Assembly (NCBI RefSeq): GCF_022414595.1
Contig: NZ_JADWYO010000030.1
Coordinates: 1 to 64,000, forward strand
Source: Streptomyces sp. MUM 203J
GTDB lineage: Bacteria > Actinomycetota > Actinomycetes > Streptomycetales > Streptomycetaceae
DNA length: 64,000 bases
Reading direction: 5' to 3'
Below, one piece after another: positions 27,306 to 35,505 of this stretch. The translations under genes and the position numbers were made by a program. A model generated the notes under the pieces. That model had not been told where the DNA came from and did no database searches. It saw only the letters and a program-made list of their open reading frames with translations. Position 1 is the stretch's first letter; each line of letters starts with the position of its first letter.

Positions 27306-28568
27306 ATGAGGCTAGTCGTCGTGGGGGGCGGCTCCACCTACACACCCGAACTGGCCGACGGGTTCGCACGGTTGCGGGGCACCCTGCCTGTGAGCGAACT
27401 CGTGCTCGTCGACCCGGACGCCCGGCGGCTGGAGCTGGTCGGCGGGCTCGCCCGGCGGATCTTCGCCCGGCAGGGCCACCCCGGCACGGTGACCACGACC
27501 GGCGACCTGGACGCGGCCGTGGACGGCGCCGACGCCGTGCTGCTCCAGCTCCGCGTCGGCGGGCAGGCGGCCCGCGAGCAGGACGAGACCTGGCCTCTGG
27601 AGTGCGGCTGCGTCGGGCAGGAGACCACCGGCGCGGGAGGGCTCGCGAAGGCGCTGCGGACCGTTCCCGTGGTGCTGGACATCGCGGAACGCGTCCGGCG
27701 GGTCAACCCGGCGGCCTGGATCATCGACTTCACCAACCCGGTGGGCATCGTCACCCGGGCCCTCCTGGAGGAGGGGCACCGGGCGGTCGGGCTGTGCAAC
27801 GTCGCCATCGGCTTCCAGCGGAAGTTCGCACGGCTGCTGGGCGTGGCACCGGAGGCCCTGCACCTGGAACACGTGGGCCTGAACCATCTGACCTGGGAAC
27901 TGGGCGTACGGCTGGGCGGGCCTGACGGCGAGGACGTCCTGCCGGGGCTGCTCGCGGAGCACGGGGACGCGGTGGCCGAGGACCTGCGGCTGCCGCGCCC
28001 GCTGCTGGACCGGCTGGGGGTCGTCCCCTCGTACTACCTGCGCTATTTCTACGCGCACGACGCGGTCGTGGCGGAGCTGGGCGGCAGGCCCTCGCGGGCG
28101 GCCGAGGTGGCGGCCATGGAGCGGCGGCTGCTGGAGATGTACGGGGACCCGGCCCTCGACGAGAAGCCGGGGCTGCTGGCCCGGCGCGGCGGGGCCTTCT
28201 ACTCGGAGGCGGCGGTCGACCTGGCCGCGTCGCTGCTGGGCGGGCGCCCGGCGGTCCAGGCCGTCAACGTACGGAACGCGGGCACGCTGCCGTTCCTGCC
28301 GGACGACGCGGTGGTGGAGGTTCCGGCGGAGGTGGACGCGACGGGCGCCCGGCCGCTGCCGGTACCGGCCGTGGACCCCCTGTACGCGGGGCTGATGGCA
28401 CAGGTCACGGCATACGAGCGGCTCGCCCTGGACGCAGCGCTGCGGGGCGGTCGGGACCGGGTGTTCCGTGCCCTCCTCGCCCACCCGCTGATCGGTCAGT
28501 ACACGTACGCGGACACGCTGGCGGACACCCTGATCGCGCACAACCGGGAGCACCTGGCATGGGCATGA
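27306..28568 (+). CDS. GH4-family 6-phospho-beta-glycosidase
   Basis: A 420-aa NAD- and Mn-dependent glycosidase of the unusual GH4 family, which cleaves by oxidation-elimination. The Rossmann loop VVVGGGSTYTPEL opens the protein; GLCNVAIG provides the metal cysteine and HVGLNHLTW the metal histidine; WIIDFTNPVGIVT is the substrate-phosphate strand. Annotation by similarity would be 6-phospho-beta-glucosidase. Its coupling by ATGA to an amino-sugar kinase and the DasR-like site upstream suggest a phosphorylated amino-sugar disaccharide as substrate (inference). ATG 27306 has GGAGGGG (27291-27297) upstream. Confidence 0.9.
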   Translation: MRLVVVGGGSTYTPELADGFARLRGTLPVSELVLVDPDARRLELVGGLARRIFARQGHPGTVTTTGDLDAAVDGADAVLLQLRVGGQAAREQDETWPLECGCVGQETTGAGGLAKALRTVPVVLDIAERVRRVNPAAWIIDFTNPVGIVTRALLEEGHRAVGLCNVAIGFQRKFARLLGVAPEALHLEHVGLNHLTWELGVRLGGPDGEDVLPGLLAEHGDAVAEDLRLPRPLLDRLGVVPSYYLRYFYAHDAVVAELGGRPSRAAEVAAMERRLLEMYGDPALDEKPGLLARRGGAFYSEAAVDLAASLLGGRPAVQAVNVRNAGTLPFLPDDAVVEVPAEVDATGARPLPVPAVDPLYAGLMAQVTAYERLALDAALRGGRDRVFRALLAHPLIGQYTYADTLADTLIAHNREHLAWA

Positions 28569-29686
28569 GGAGGATCCTGGCCATCGACGCCGGGAACAGC
28601 AAAACAGATGTCGCGGTCGTGTCGGCCGACGACGGTGCGGTCCTGGGCTCGGCGCGCGGCGGGGGTTTCCGGCCGCCTTCGGTGGGCGTGGCGACCGCCG
28701 TCGGCATGCTGGCGGGAGTGGTGGAGGAGGCCCTGGCCCGGGCCGCCGGAGGGAGGAGCGGGAGGGACCGGCCGGGCGGCCGGGGGCCCGGTGACCCGGG
28801 GGCGGCCGGTGCGGCGGGGGCCTCGGGCGCGGCCGGGGCGTCCCGTGTGGTGGAGGCGGCCGGGGCGGCGGGCACCGCTGTCGCGGCCGGGGGCCCGGAC
28901 GGGCCTGCCGTCGTGCATGTCTCCGCATGTCTGGCCAACGCGGACCTGCCGGCCGAGGAGCGGGAGCTGACCCGGGCGCTGGAGACGCGTGGCTGGGGCG
29001 CGTCGGTGACGGTCCGGAACGACACGTTCGCGCTGCTGCGGGCCGGGGTGGACGAGCCGAGGGGCGTCGCCGTGGTGTGCGGGGCGGGCGTCAACTGCGC
29101 GGGGCTGCTGCCGGACGGGCGGACGGCGCGGTTTCCGGCGCTGGGCCGGATCTCCGGTGACTGGGGCGGCGGGGCGGGGCTCGCCGAGGAGGCCCTGTGG
29201 CACGCGTCGCGCGCGGAGGACGGACGGGGTGAGCCGACCGCACTGGCCCGCGCCCTGCCGGAGCACTTCGGGCTGGACTCCGTGCTCGCGCTGGTCGAGG
29301 CCCTGCACCTGGGGCGGATCCCGGCGGAGCGGCGGCACGAACTGGTGCCGGTGCTGTTCGCGGTCGCGGCGGACGGGGACGCGGTGGCGGACGGACTGGT
29401 GGAGCGGATGGCGCGGGAGGCGGTGGCGATGGCGGTGGTCGCGATGGACAGGCTGTCCCTGCGGGAGGCGGTGGAGCCGGTGCCGGTCGTGCTGGGCGGG
29501 GGCGTGCTCGCGGCGGGGCACGAGGGCCTGATGACGCGGATCGTCGCGCTGTTGCGGCGGGAGGCGCCGATGGCCGAGCCTCGGGTGGTGACGGCGCCGC
29601 CGGTGCTGGGGGCGGCGTTGCTGGGGCTGGACCGCGTGGGGGCGGGCCCGGGTGCGGCGGAGCGGCTGCGGGCGGCGCTCTCGTAG
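28559..29686 (+). CDS. BadF/BadG-type N-acetylglucosamine kinase
   Basis: A 375-aa ASKHA-fold kinase. ILAIDAGNSKTDVAVV is the phosphate-1 loop, VTVRNDTFALLRAGV and VVCGAGVNCAGL form the sugar/phosphate-2 region, and VVLGGGVLAAGHE the adenosine loop. This family includes GlcNAc kinase, phosphorylating the 6-hydroxyl of N-acetylglucosamine. A Gly/Ala-rich insertion (about residues 58-118) interrupts the first domain and looks like expanded low-complexity sequence. ATG 28559 has GGGAG 8 bases upstream and overlaps the GH4 stop, so the genes are coupled; ATG 28565 is the alternative. Confidence 0.85.
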   Translation: MGMRRILAIDAGNSKTDVAVVSADDGAVLGSARGGGFRPPSVGVATAVGMLAGVVEEALARAAGGRSGRDRPGGRGPGDPGAAGAAGASGAAGASRVVEAAGAAGTAVAAGGPDGPAVVHVSACLANADLPAEERELTRALETRGWGASVTVRNDTFALLRAGVDEPRGVAVVCGAGVNCAGLLPDGRTARFPALGRISGDWGGGAGLAEEALWHASRAEDGRGEPTALARALPEHFGLDSVLALVEALHLGRIPAERRHELVPVLFAVAADGDAVADGLVERMAREAVAMAVVAMDRLSLREAVEPVPVVLGGGVLAAGHEGLMTRIVALLRREAPMAEPRVVTAPPVLGAALLGLDRVGAGPGAAERLRAALS

Positions 29687-29826
29687 CCGGGTCCGGGGCC
29701 GCACCGGATGACTGTGGCTGTTCCGGATGATCCTGACCGGGCAGTCTGTCACCGTGTCTTCTGACCGCGGGTCCGGTCTTCGGACCTGCCGGCCTTCCGG
29801 CCGCTGTGACGAGCGAGGGGTGATCG

Positions 29827-31095
29827 ATGGGCGTCGCGGGACTCCCCGGGCCGGTGATGGACCGGGACGAGGCGGACCGTGCCCTGGCACGGCTCGGCGC
29901 GGAGCACCAGGCGGTCGAGGACTCGCTGCTCGCGCTCCAGGACCACGCGGGCCGCAGACTGCTGGAGAGGGCGGAGCTGACCGGTGCGACCCGGGAGCGC
30001 TGGGCCGCCACCGAGCTGACGGTGGCCCGGCTGTGGGCGTACTTCGACGCGTACACGGCCGCGCTGCGGGAGGCCCGGGAGGTGCGGGCGCGGCGCCGCT
30101 GGCCGGGGCGGGCGGAGCTGACCGAGCTGACGGAGCTGCTGTGCGGCGAGAGCGTCGCGGTGCCCCGGGACGGGGACGACGCCGCCGAGACGTTCACCCT
30201 GGAAGGGCTGGTGGCCCGGGTGAACGAGCTGTACGCGCGGTCCCTGGACGTGGTGGTGACGGCCGAGGCCGTGTGGTCGGCGCTGCCCGCGCGGATAGAC
30301 CTGCTCGCCGCCGAGCTGCACCGCACGCGGGCGCTGGCACGTTCCGCCGGCGTGCGGCCCGGGGAGCACCCGGCAGGCGACGACCTGGAGGAGATCACCG
30401 CGGAGCTGACCGCCCTTCGGTCGGAAGTGCTGACCGACCCGCTGGCGTACTGGCGTCCCGCGCAGGGCAGTTCGGCGCCGGGGGGCGGCCGTCCGGACAC
30501 GGAGCGGTACGACGCGGCGGCGCGGGCACTGGAGGACGTACGGCGCGAGATCGAGGCGGTGCTCCAGGTACGGCAGGACTCCGAGTCGCGGCTGCTGAGG
30601 CTGCGGGACCTGCTGTCCCGGGCGGACCGCACCCTGGCGGAGGCGCGGACCGCGCGAGGGGAGGTACTGGCGAAGATCGCGGCGTCCGAGGTGCCGGTGG
30701 TGAGCGGTCCGCCGACGGCGCTGCAGGAACGTCTCGCGACGGCGGCGGAGTACCGGCGGCACGCCCAGTGGCACCGGCTGTCTCCGCTGCTGGAGGCGCT
30801 GGAACAGGAGGCGGAGGACGAGCTGCTGCGGGCCCGCGAGTCGCTGACCGCCGTCACGGCTCCCCTGGCGGTCCGCGCCGAGCTGCGGGGGCGCCTCGAC
30901 GCGTACCGGGCACGGCTGTCCCGGCAGGGCCTGGCCGAGGACACCCTGCTGACCGAGCGGTACGACGTGGCCCGCCGCATGCTGTGGAGCGCGCCATGCG
31001 ACCTCAGGGCGGCGGAAGCCGCCGTACAGCGCTACCGGCAGGCGGCGCTGGAGGCGCTGTCGGGCGCGGAGAGCCCAGGCCCGCCCGGCGCTTGA
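29827..31095 (+). CDS. Coiled-coil protein of unknown function
   Basis: A 422-aa soluble, strongly helical protein (GVAGLPGPVMDRDEADRALA at the N-terminus). Most of the length is rich in Leu, Glu, Arg and Ala with heptad-like spacing (about 15-85, 200-275, 300-420), and no enzyme motif or membrane segment is visible. It lies just upstream of a PP2C phosphatase and an FHA protein on the same strand, a grouping seen in Streptomyces phospho-signalling loci, so it may be a substrate or scaffold (inference). GAGGGG sits 9 bases before ATG 29827. Confidence 0.7.
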   Translation: MGVAGLPGPVMDRDEADRALARLGAEHQAVEDSLLALQDHAGRRLLERAELTGATRERWAATELTVARLWAYFDAYTAALREAREVRARRRWPGRAELTELTELLCGESVAVPRDGDDAAETFTLEGLVARVNELYARSLDVVVTAEAVWSALPARIDLLAAELHRTRALARSAGVRPGEHPAGDDLEEITAELTALRSEVLTDPLAYWRPAQGSSAPGGGRPDTERYDAAARALEDVRREIEAVLQVRQDSESRLLRLRDLLSRADRTLAEARTARGEVLAKIAASEVPVVSGPPTALQERLATAAEYRRHAQWHRLSPLLEALEQEAEDELLRARESLTAVTAPLAVRAELRGRLDAYRARLSRQGLAEDTLLTERYDVARRMLWSAPCDLRAAEAAVQRYRQAALEALSGAESPGPPGA

Positions 31096-31197
31096 GGACG
31101 AGTACGGCTCGGGTGCGGCTGCGGGGTCCGGGGGCGGAGTCTCCCAGTTTCCGCGCCGTCGGCGTCGGCTGGGGCGGGTGGGCCTACCGTGTCAGGT

Positions 31198-32211
31198 ATG
31201 AGCGCTGAACGCGACCGCCCCGAACGTCACGACCCCCCGGGTGGGCGGCCCGACCGCGAGCCGCACGCCCCGCGCCCCGGCGTCTGCGTGGCCTGCCGGG
31301 TGGGGCGCGTGAACCGCGACGGCCACTGCGAGCACTGCGGGCACGCCCAGCCGCGTCCGCGCGACCACATGGAACAGGAGCTGGGCCCCGTCGCGGCCGT
31401 CAGCGACCGGGGGCTGCGCCATCACCGCAACGAGGACGCCTTCGCAGTGGCGGCGACACCCCTCCCCGGCGGCGAGCCCGCCACCGTCGCGGTCGTCTGC
31501 GACGGCGTGTCGTCCGCGTCGCGCCCCGACGAGGCGTCCGCCGCCGCCTCCGAGACCGCCCGTGCCTCCCTCACGGCCGCCCTGGCGCAGGGCGCGGATC
31601 CGCGGCGGGCCATGCACGACGCGATCCTCACCGCCGGGGAGGCCGTCGCCGCGCTCGCGGGGCGGGAGGAGGGCGAGGGCGGTGCCGCCGCGTCCGACCA
31701 CGACCCGCGGCGGCACCGCAACGCTCCCGCCTGCACGCTCGTCGCCTCGGTCGCCGCGCGCGGACTGCTCGTCGTGGGCTGGGTCGGGGACAGCCGGGCG
31801 TACTGGGTACCCGACGACCGGGCCGCCCGGCCGGCCCGGCTCACCGAGGACGACTCGTGGGCCGCGCAGATGGTCGCGGCGGGCCTGATGAACGAGGCCC
31901 AGGCGTACGCGGATCCGCGCGCCCACGCCATCACCGGCTGGCTCGGCGCCGACGCGTACGAACTGGAGCCGCACACGGCCACGTTCCAGCCGGACCGGCC
32001 GGGTGTGGTCGTGGTGTGCACGGACGGACTGTGGAACTACGCGGAGTCGGCAGGGGACATGGCCCGAATCGTTCCGCCGGACGCGGCCGAACGCCCCCTG
32101 CACTGCGCGCGCGTCCTCGTCGGCCACGCCCTGGACGGAGGCGGGCACGACAACGTGACCGTGGCGGTGCTGCCGTTCGCGGTGGCGACGCGAGGGGCAC
32201 GTTCCGCCTGA
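31198..32211 (+). CDS. PP2C-family serine/threonine protein phosphatase with N-terminal zinc ribbon
   Basis: A 337-aa protein. Residues about 26-48 form a CxxC...CxxC zinc ribbon (CVACRVGRVNRDGHCEHCG). The PP2C domain follows with its metal and phosphate motifs: RGLRHHRNEDAF, VAVVCDGVSSAS, GWVGDSRAYWV, VVVVCTDGLWNY and GGGHDNVTVAVL. It should reverse Ser/Thr phosphorylation using Mn/Mg; the natural partner would be a Hanks-type kinase, but none is in the window. The neighbouring FHA protein carries a similar ribbon. The start is ATG 31198; AGGT is the only Shine-Dalgarno, and GTG 31189 is possible. Confidence 0.9.
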   Translation: MSAERDRPERHDPPGGRPDREPHAPRPGVCVACRVGRVNRDGHCEHCGHAQPRPRDHMEQELGPVAAVSDRGLRHHRNEDAFAVAATPLPGGEPATVAVVCDGVSSASRPDEASAAASETARASLTAALAQGADPRRAMHDAILTAGEAVAALAGREEGEGGAAASDHDPRRHRNAPACTLVASVAARGLLVVGWVGDSRAYWVPDDRAARPARLTEDDSWAAQMVAAGLMNEAQAYADPRAHAITGWLGADAYELEPHTATFQPDRPGVVVVCTDGLWNYAESAGDMARIVPPDAAERPLHCARVLVGHALDGGGHDNVTVAVLPFAVATRGARSA

Positions 32212-32475
32212 GGCCGGCGGCGGGGCCGGGGACCGGACCGACCGGGGACGGGGCCTGGAACGGCACCTGGACGCACAGGAGTCGGACATTCAGCGAAGCC
32301 GCTTTCGAAGGTGGTCGACATCGTCGACATGGCGACAGGTACTGTGCGACTGAAGGCGAAGGTGGAGAACGCGGACGAGACGACGCCCGGAAGGCGTCCC
32401 GCGCACACTGCTCGCCGTCGTGACGAAGGATGTGCCGGCCGCCGGTGGCCGGTGAGGAGAGGGGGATAGGCCGAC

Positions 32476-33876
32476 ATGCCGACGTGCCCGAACGGACACC
32501 AGTCGCCGTCCGGCGACTGGTGCGAGGTGTGCGGCCACCGCATGGCCGGGGCGGGCGCGGCACCGCCGCCGCCCCCGCCGCCGCCCGCCCCGGGATACGG
32601 CTACCCGCCCCCGCCTCCCGCCCCGATGGCCGGCGACCCGAACGCCACCCAGCAGGCGGAGCTCTGCCCCCAGTGCCGCACGCCACGGGAACCGCTGGCG
32701 CAGTTCTGCGCGGAGTGCCGCTGGAGCTTCACACCGGGCCCGGGCCCCGGCGGGCCGGGTACCCACGGCGGACCGGGCGGACCCGGAGGTCCGGGTACCC
32801 ACGGCGGACCGGGCGGACCCGGAGGTCCGGGTGGCTTCGGCGTGCCGGGCGGGCCCGGGGACTTCGGCGGACCGGCTGGACCCGGGCGACCTGACGGCCA
32901 CGGCGGGTCCGGGGGCCCGGGTGGCCCCGGGTATCCCAGCGGACCCGGCGACTTCGGCACCCACGGCACGCCCAGCGGACCCGGCCGCCCCGGGGACTTC
33001 GGCACGCACGGCGGACCGGGTGCACCCGGCCGTCCGGGGAACTCCGGCGGCTTCGACGGACCCGGGGCACCGGGTGGACCCGGGGGACCGGGCATATCCC
33101 ACCGCCCCGGGGGCCCGAACGACTTCGGCGCACACGGAGGACCGGGCGGCTCCGGGCGCCCCGACGGCCACGGCGGACCGGGGGGCCCCGGCGCCTTCGA
33201 CGGGACCGGCGGACCGGGCTCACCCGGCGGGCCCGGGGGCTACGGTCCGCCGGGCGGGCCCGGCCGGGCCGACGGCCACGGCGGGACCGGGGCGTACGGC
33301 GCGCAGGGAGCCCCGTCCGGGGTGGATCTGCCGCCGGGGTTCCAGTCGCCGCCCCCGGCACAGCCCGGCCCCTACCAGGACTCGCGGCCTCCGCAGGTGA
33401 ACCAGCCGGCCGGTGAGGGTGCCGACGACTGGCTGTTGCCGCCGCCCTCGCACGGCCAGCAGGCCGCGCCCGTCGGCTGGTCGGTCTCGGTGGCGCCGGA
33501 CCGGGAGTACTTCACGGCGATGATGCGCCGCAGCGGCCCCGAGGCGGCCGGGCTCAGCCTGCCCGCCTACTCGCCGGACCGGCGGGTTCCGCTGACCGGT
33601 GGCCAGGTGAGCATCGGACGCCGCCGCCAGTCCACCGGCGAGGCACCCGACATCGACCTGTCCGTCGCGCCGGAGGACCCGGGGGTGTCGCACCAGCACG
33701 CGCTCCTGGTCCAGCAGCCGGACGGGGCGTGGGCGGTCGTGGACCAGAACTCCACGAACGGCACCACGGTCAACGGCGGTGAGGACCCGATCCAGCCGTA
33801 CGTGCCGGTGCCGCTTCAGGAGGGCGACCGGGTGCACGTGGGCGCCTGGACGACCATCACGGTCCGGCGCGGCTAG
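32476..33876 (+). CDS. FHA-domain protein with zinc ribbons and collagen-like Gly-x-y region
   Basis: A 466-aa phosphothreonine-binding protein. It begins with a CPNGHQSPSGDWCEVCG ribbon, a poly-Pro stretch, then CPQCRTPREPLAQFCAEC as a second ribbon. Residues about 90-280 are almost continuous Gly-x-y triplets rich in Pro, Gly and Asp, collagen-like in period, including an exact 36-bp duplication (32755-32826). The C-terminal FHA domain (about 365-466) has VSIGRRR, SHQHALL and NSTNGTTVNG, which bind pThr. Expected to read out kinase signalling together with the PP2C protein upstream. GAGGAG and GGGGGA precede ATG 32476. Gly-Pro repeats could also be composition-driven expansion. Confidence 0.88.
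   Translation: MPTCPNGHQSPSGDWCEVCGHRMAGAGAAPPPPPPPPAPGYGYPPPPPAPMAGDPNATQQAELCPQCRTPREPLAQFCAECRWSFTPGPGPGGPGTHGGPGGPGGPGTHGGPGGPGGPGGFGVPGGPGDFGGPAGPGRPDGHGGSGGPGGPGYPSGPGDFGTHGTPSGPGRPGDFGTHGGPGAPGRPGNSGGFDGPGAPGGPGGPGISHRPGGPNDFGAHGGPGGSGRPDGHGGPGGPGAFDGTGGPGSPGGPGGYGPPGGPGRADGHGGTGAYGAQGAPSGVDLPPGFQSPPPAQPGPYQDSRPPQVNQPAGEGADDWLLPPPSHGQQAAPVGWSVSVAPDREYFTAMMRRSGPEAAGLSLPAYSPDRRVPLTGGQVSIGRRRQSTGEAPDIDLSVAPEDPGVSHQHALLVQQPDGAWAVVDQNSTNGTTVNGGEDPIQPYVPVPLQEGDRVHVGAWTTITVRRG
32755..32826. repeat. Exact 36-bp tandem duplication in the collagen-like region
   Basis: Units 32755-32790 and 32791-32826 are identical and begin CCGGGTACCCACGG; a third copy begins at 32827 and diverges. Each encodes 12 residues, four Gly-x-y triplets, in frame. 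Confidence 0.95.
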
Positions 33877-33929
33877 GCGCGGGCGCGGGCCCCGGGGGTG
33901 CGGGTTGCGCCCCCTCCGGTACCTGCCGA

Positions 33930-33972
33930 GACGGGGGCACGGGGAAGGGCACCTCCCCCCTATGCCCCCGTC
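33930..33972. terminator. Bidirectional terminator
   Basis: A 10-bp perfect stem (33930-33939 with 33963-33972) with a G-rich/C-rich inner pairing. It overlaps the last codons of the methyltransferase gene and serves the convergent FHA gene. Confidence 0.65.
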
Positions 33973-34958
33973 GGCGTCGTGCCCAGCGCCCAGGCGTACG
34001 GGCCCCCGGGATCGTCCAGCCACGCCCACTGGGCCCCGCCCGTCACCGTCACCCCGTAGCGTTCGCGCTCCGGGCGGCCCTCCCGCTGCCACAGCGCGTA
34101 GGCCTCGTACGGGTCGAGGCTGCCCGCCGTCAGGACCAGCAGGAAACGGAACAGGTCGCTGTCGAGCGCCCCGCGGGGCAGGCCCGCCGTCCGCACCTCC
34201 GGGGCGGGCGGCACCGCCCCCCGCAGCGGGACGAAGTACGCCGCGGTGTGCAGGAACCGGCCCTCCGCGTACCCCGCGTCCCGCACCCGCAGCCGCAGCA
34301 CCCCGGTGGACAGGGGCGCCACGATCCGGGCGCCCGGCCTGCACTGGGCGATCCACGCGGCGGGAACCGACGGCAGCCCGCAGGTCGCGATGACCAGGTC
34401 GAAGGGCGCCCGGCCGGGGCAGCCGCGCGCCCCGTCGCCGGTCACGACGGCCGGGTGGTGGCCGCAGCGCGCGAGGTGGGCCCGGGCCGCTTCCGTGATG
34501 CCGGGGTCCAGGTCGACCGTGGTGACCCGGTCGTCGCCCAGCCTGTGGCACAGCAGCGCCGCGTTGTAGCCGGACCCGGCGCCGATCTCCAGCGCGGTGT
34601 CGCCGTCCCGTGCCTCCAGGGCGTGCAGCATCGCCGCCATCAACGACGGCTGGCTCGCCGTGGAGACCATGTCGCCGTCCCGTACCCGCAGTCCCAGCGG
34701 CTTGTCCTCGTACGCGCCCAGCAGCCAGGTCTCACGGCGCAGCGGGTCGGGGTCCTCGCACCACAGCCGCTCGTAGCCGCCGAGCGCGCCCACGTAGTAG
34801 TACGGCACGCACAGGTGCCGCGGCACCTGTGCGAACGCCGCCCGCCAGGCCGGGTCGGGCAGCGCCCCGGCGGCGTCGAGCACGGCCACCATCCGGCTCC
34901 GCGCCGCGACGGCGGCCTCTGCCTGCGGATCGCGCGGGTCCTGCCGTTCGGCTCCCAT
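33960..34958 (-). CDS. Protein-L-isoaspartate O-methyltransferase-like methyltransferase
   Basis: A 332-aa SAM-dependent enzyme. VSTASQPSLMAAMLHALE and ALEIGAGSGYNAALL (motif I) are typical of the PCMT family, which methylates isoaspartyl residues in damaged proteins; TVDLDPGITEAARAHL is motif II. The C-terminal third (about 225-332, with FRFLLVLTAGSLDPYEAYAL) is an extra domain found in actinobacterial PCMT relatives, some of which act on other substrates such as peptide natural products; no precursor peptide is seen nearby. The Shine-Dalgarno GGAGG is too close to ATG 34958; ATG 34892, with GGAG 4 bases upstream, may be the real start. Confidence 0.8.
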   Translation of the reverse strand: MGAERQDPRDPQAEAAVAARSRMVAVLDAAGALPDPAWRAAFAQVPRHLCVPYYYVGALGGYERLWCEDPDPLRRETWLLGAYEDKPLGLRVRDGDMVSTASQPSLMAAMLHALEARDGDTALEIGAGSGYNAALLCHRLGDDRVTTVDLDPGITEAARAHLARCGHHPAVVTGDGARGCPGRAPFDLVIATCGLPSVPAAWIAQCRPGARIVAPLSTGVLRLRVRDAGYAEGRFLHTAAYFVPLRGAVPPAPEVRTAGLPRGALDSDLFRFLLVLTAGSLDPYEAYALWQREGRPERERYGVTVTGGAQWAWLDDPGGPYAWALGTTPTGA

Positions 34959-35047
34959 ACCTCCACTCTGGCACCCGGAGCAGCCGGTATCCCCCGCGGA
35001 GTCCTAGGGCTCCGGTCCTCCCCCGGGCGGTCTGAGACGATGGACGG

Positions 35048-35452
35048 GTGACTGAGATCCCGCGCGACACACTCCAGGAGCAGACGTTCTACGAGCAGGT
35101 GGGCGGCGAGGAGACCTTCCGGCGCCTGGTCCACCGCTTCTACCAGGGTGTCGCGGAGGACCCGCTGCTGCGCCCGATGTACCCGGAGGAGGACCTGGGC
35201 CCGGCCGAGGAGCGGCTGGTGCTGTTCCTGATGCAGTACTGGGGCGGCCCCCGCACCTACAGCGACCACCGCGGGCACCCGCGCCTGCGGATGCGGCACG
35301 CGCCGTTCACGGTCGACAGGGCGGCGCACGACGCCTGGCTGCGGCACATGCGCACGGCCGTGGACGAGCTGGAGCTGCCGGACGAGCTGGAGCGGCAGCT
35401 GTGGGGCTACCTCACGTACGCCGCCGCGTCGATGGTGAACACCGCGGACTGA
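35048..35452 (+). CDS. glbO: Group II truncated hemoglobin (trHbO)
   Basis: A 134-aa 2-over-2 globin. FRRLVHRFYQGVAEDPLL carries the B10 tyrosine, MQYWGGPRTYSDHRGHP the CD region, LRMRHAPF the proximal F8 histidine and AHDAWLRHM the conserved G8 tryptophan that defines group II. The length is normal. Group II globins bind oxygen with high affinity and are linked to redox and nitrosative protection. GTG 35048 has no clear Shine-Dalgarno. Probably monocistronic, convergent with the gene that follows. Confidence 0.93.
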   Translation: MTEIPRDTLQEQTFYEQVGGEETFRRLVHRFYQGVAEDPLLRPMYPEEDLGPAEERLVLFLMQYWGGPRTYSDHRGHPRLRMRHAPFTVDRAAHDAWLRHMRTAVDELELPDELERQLWGYLTYAAASMVNTAD

Positions 35453-35505
35453 GGCCGCTGCCCGGCGGGGGCGGCTGCGGGCTCGCGCCGGTCCGCCGCA
35501 GGCCG

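Noticed and set aside
32212..32475. Remnant of a von Willebrand A gene between PP2C and FHA genes
   Set aside because: No MIDAS motif or other VWA sequence could be read in any frame.
32755..33310. Possible CRISPR or minisatellite unrelated to coding
   Set aside because: The periodicity follows Gly-x-y codons of an uninterrupted frame with conserved domains on both sides.
33960..34958. RiPP cluster around the PCMT-like methyltransferase
   Set aside because: No precursor peptide, cyclase or protease gene is adjacent; neighbours are a globin and an FHA protein.
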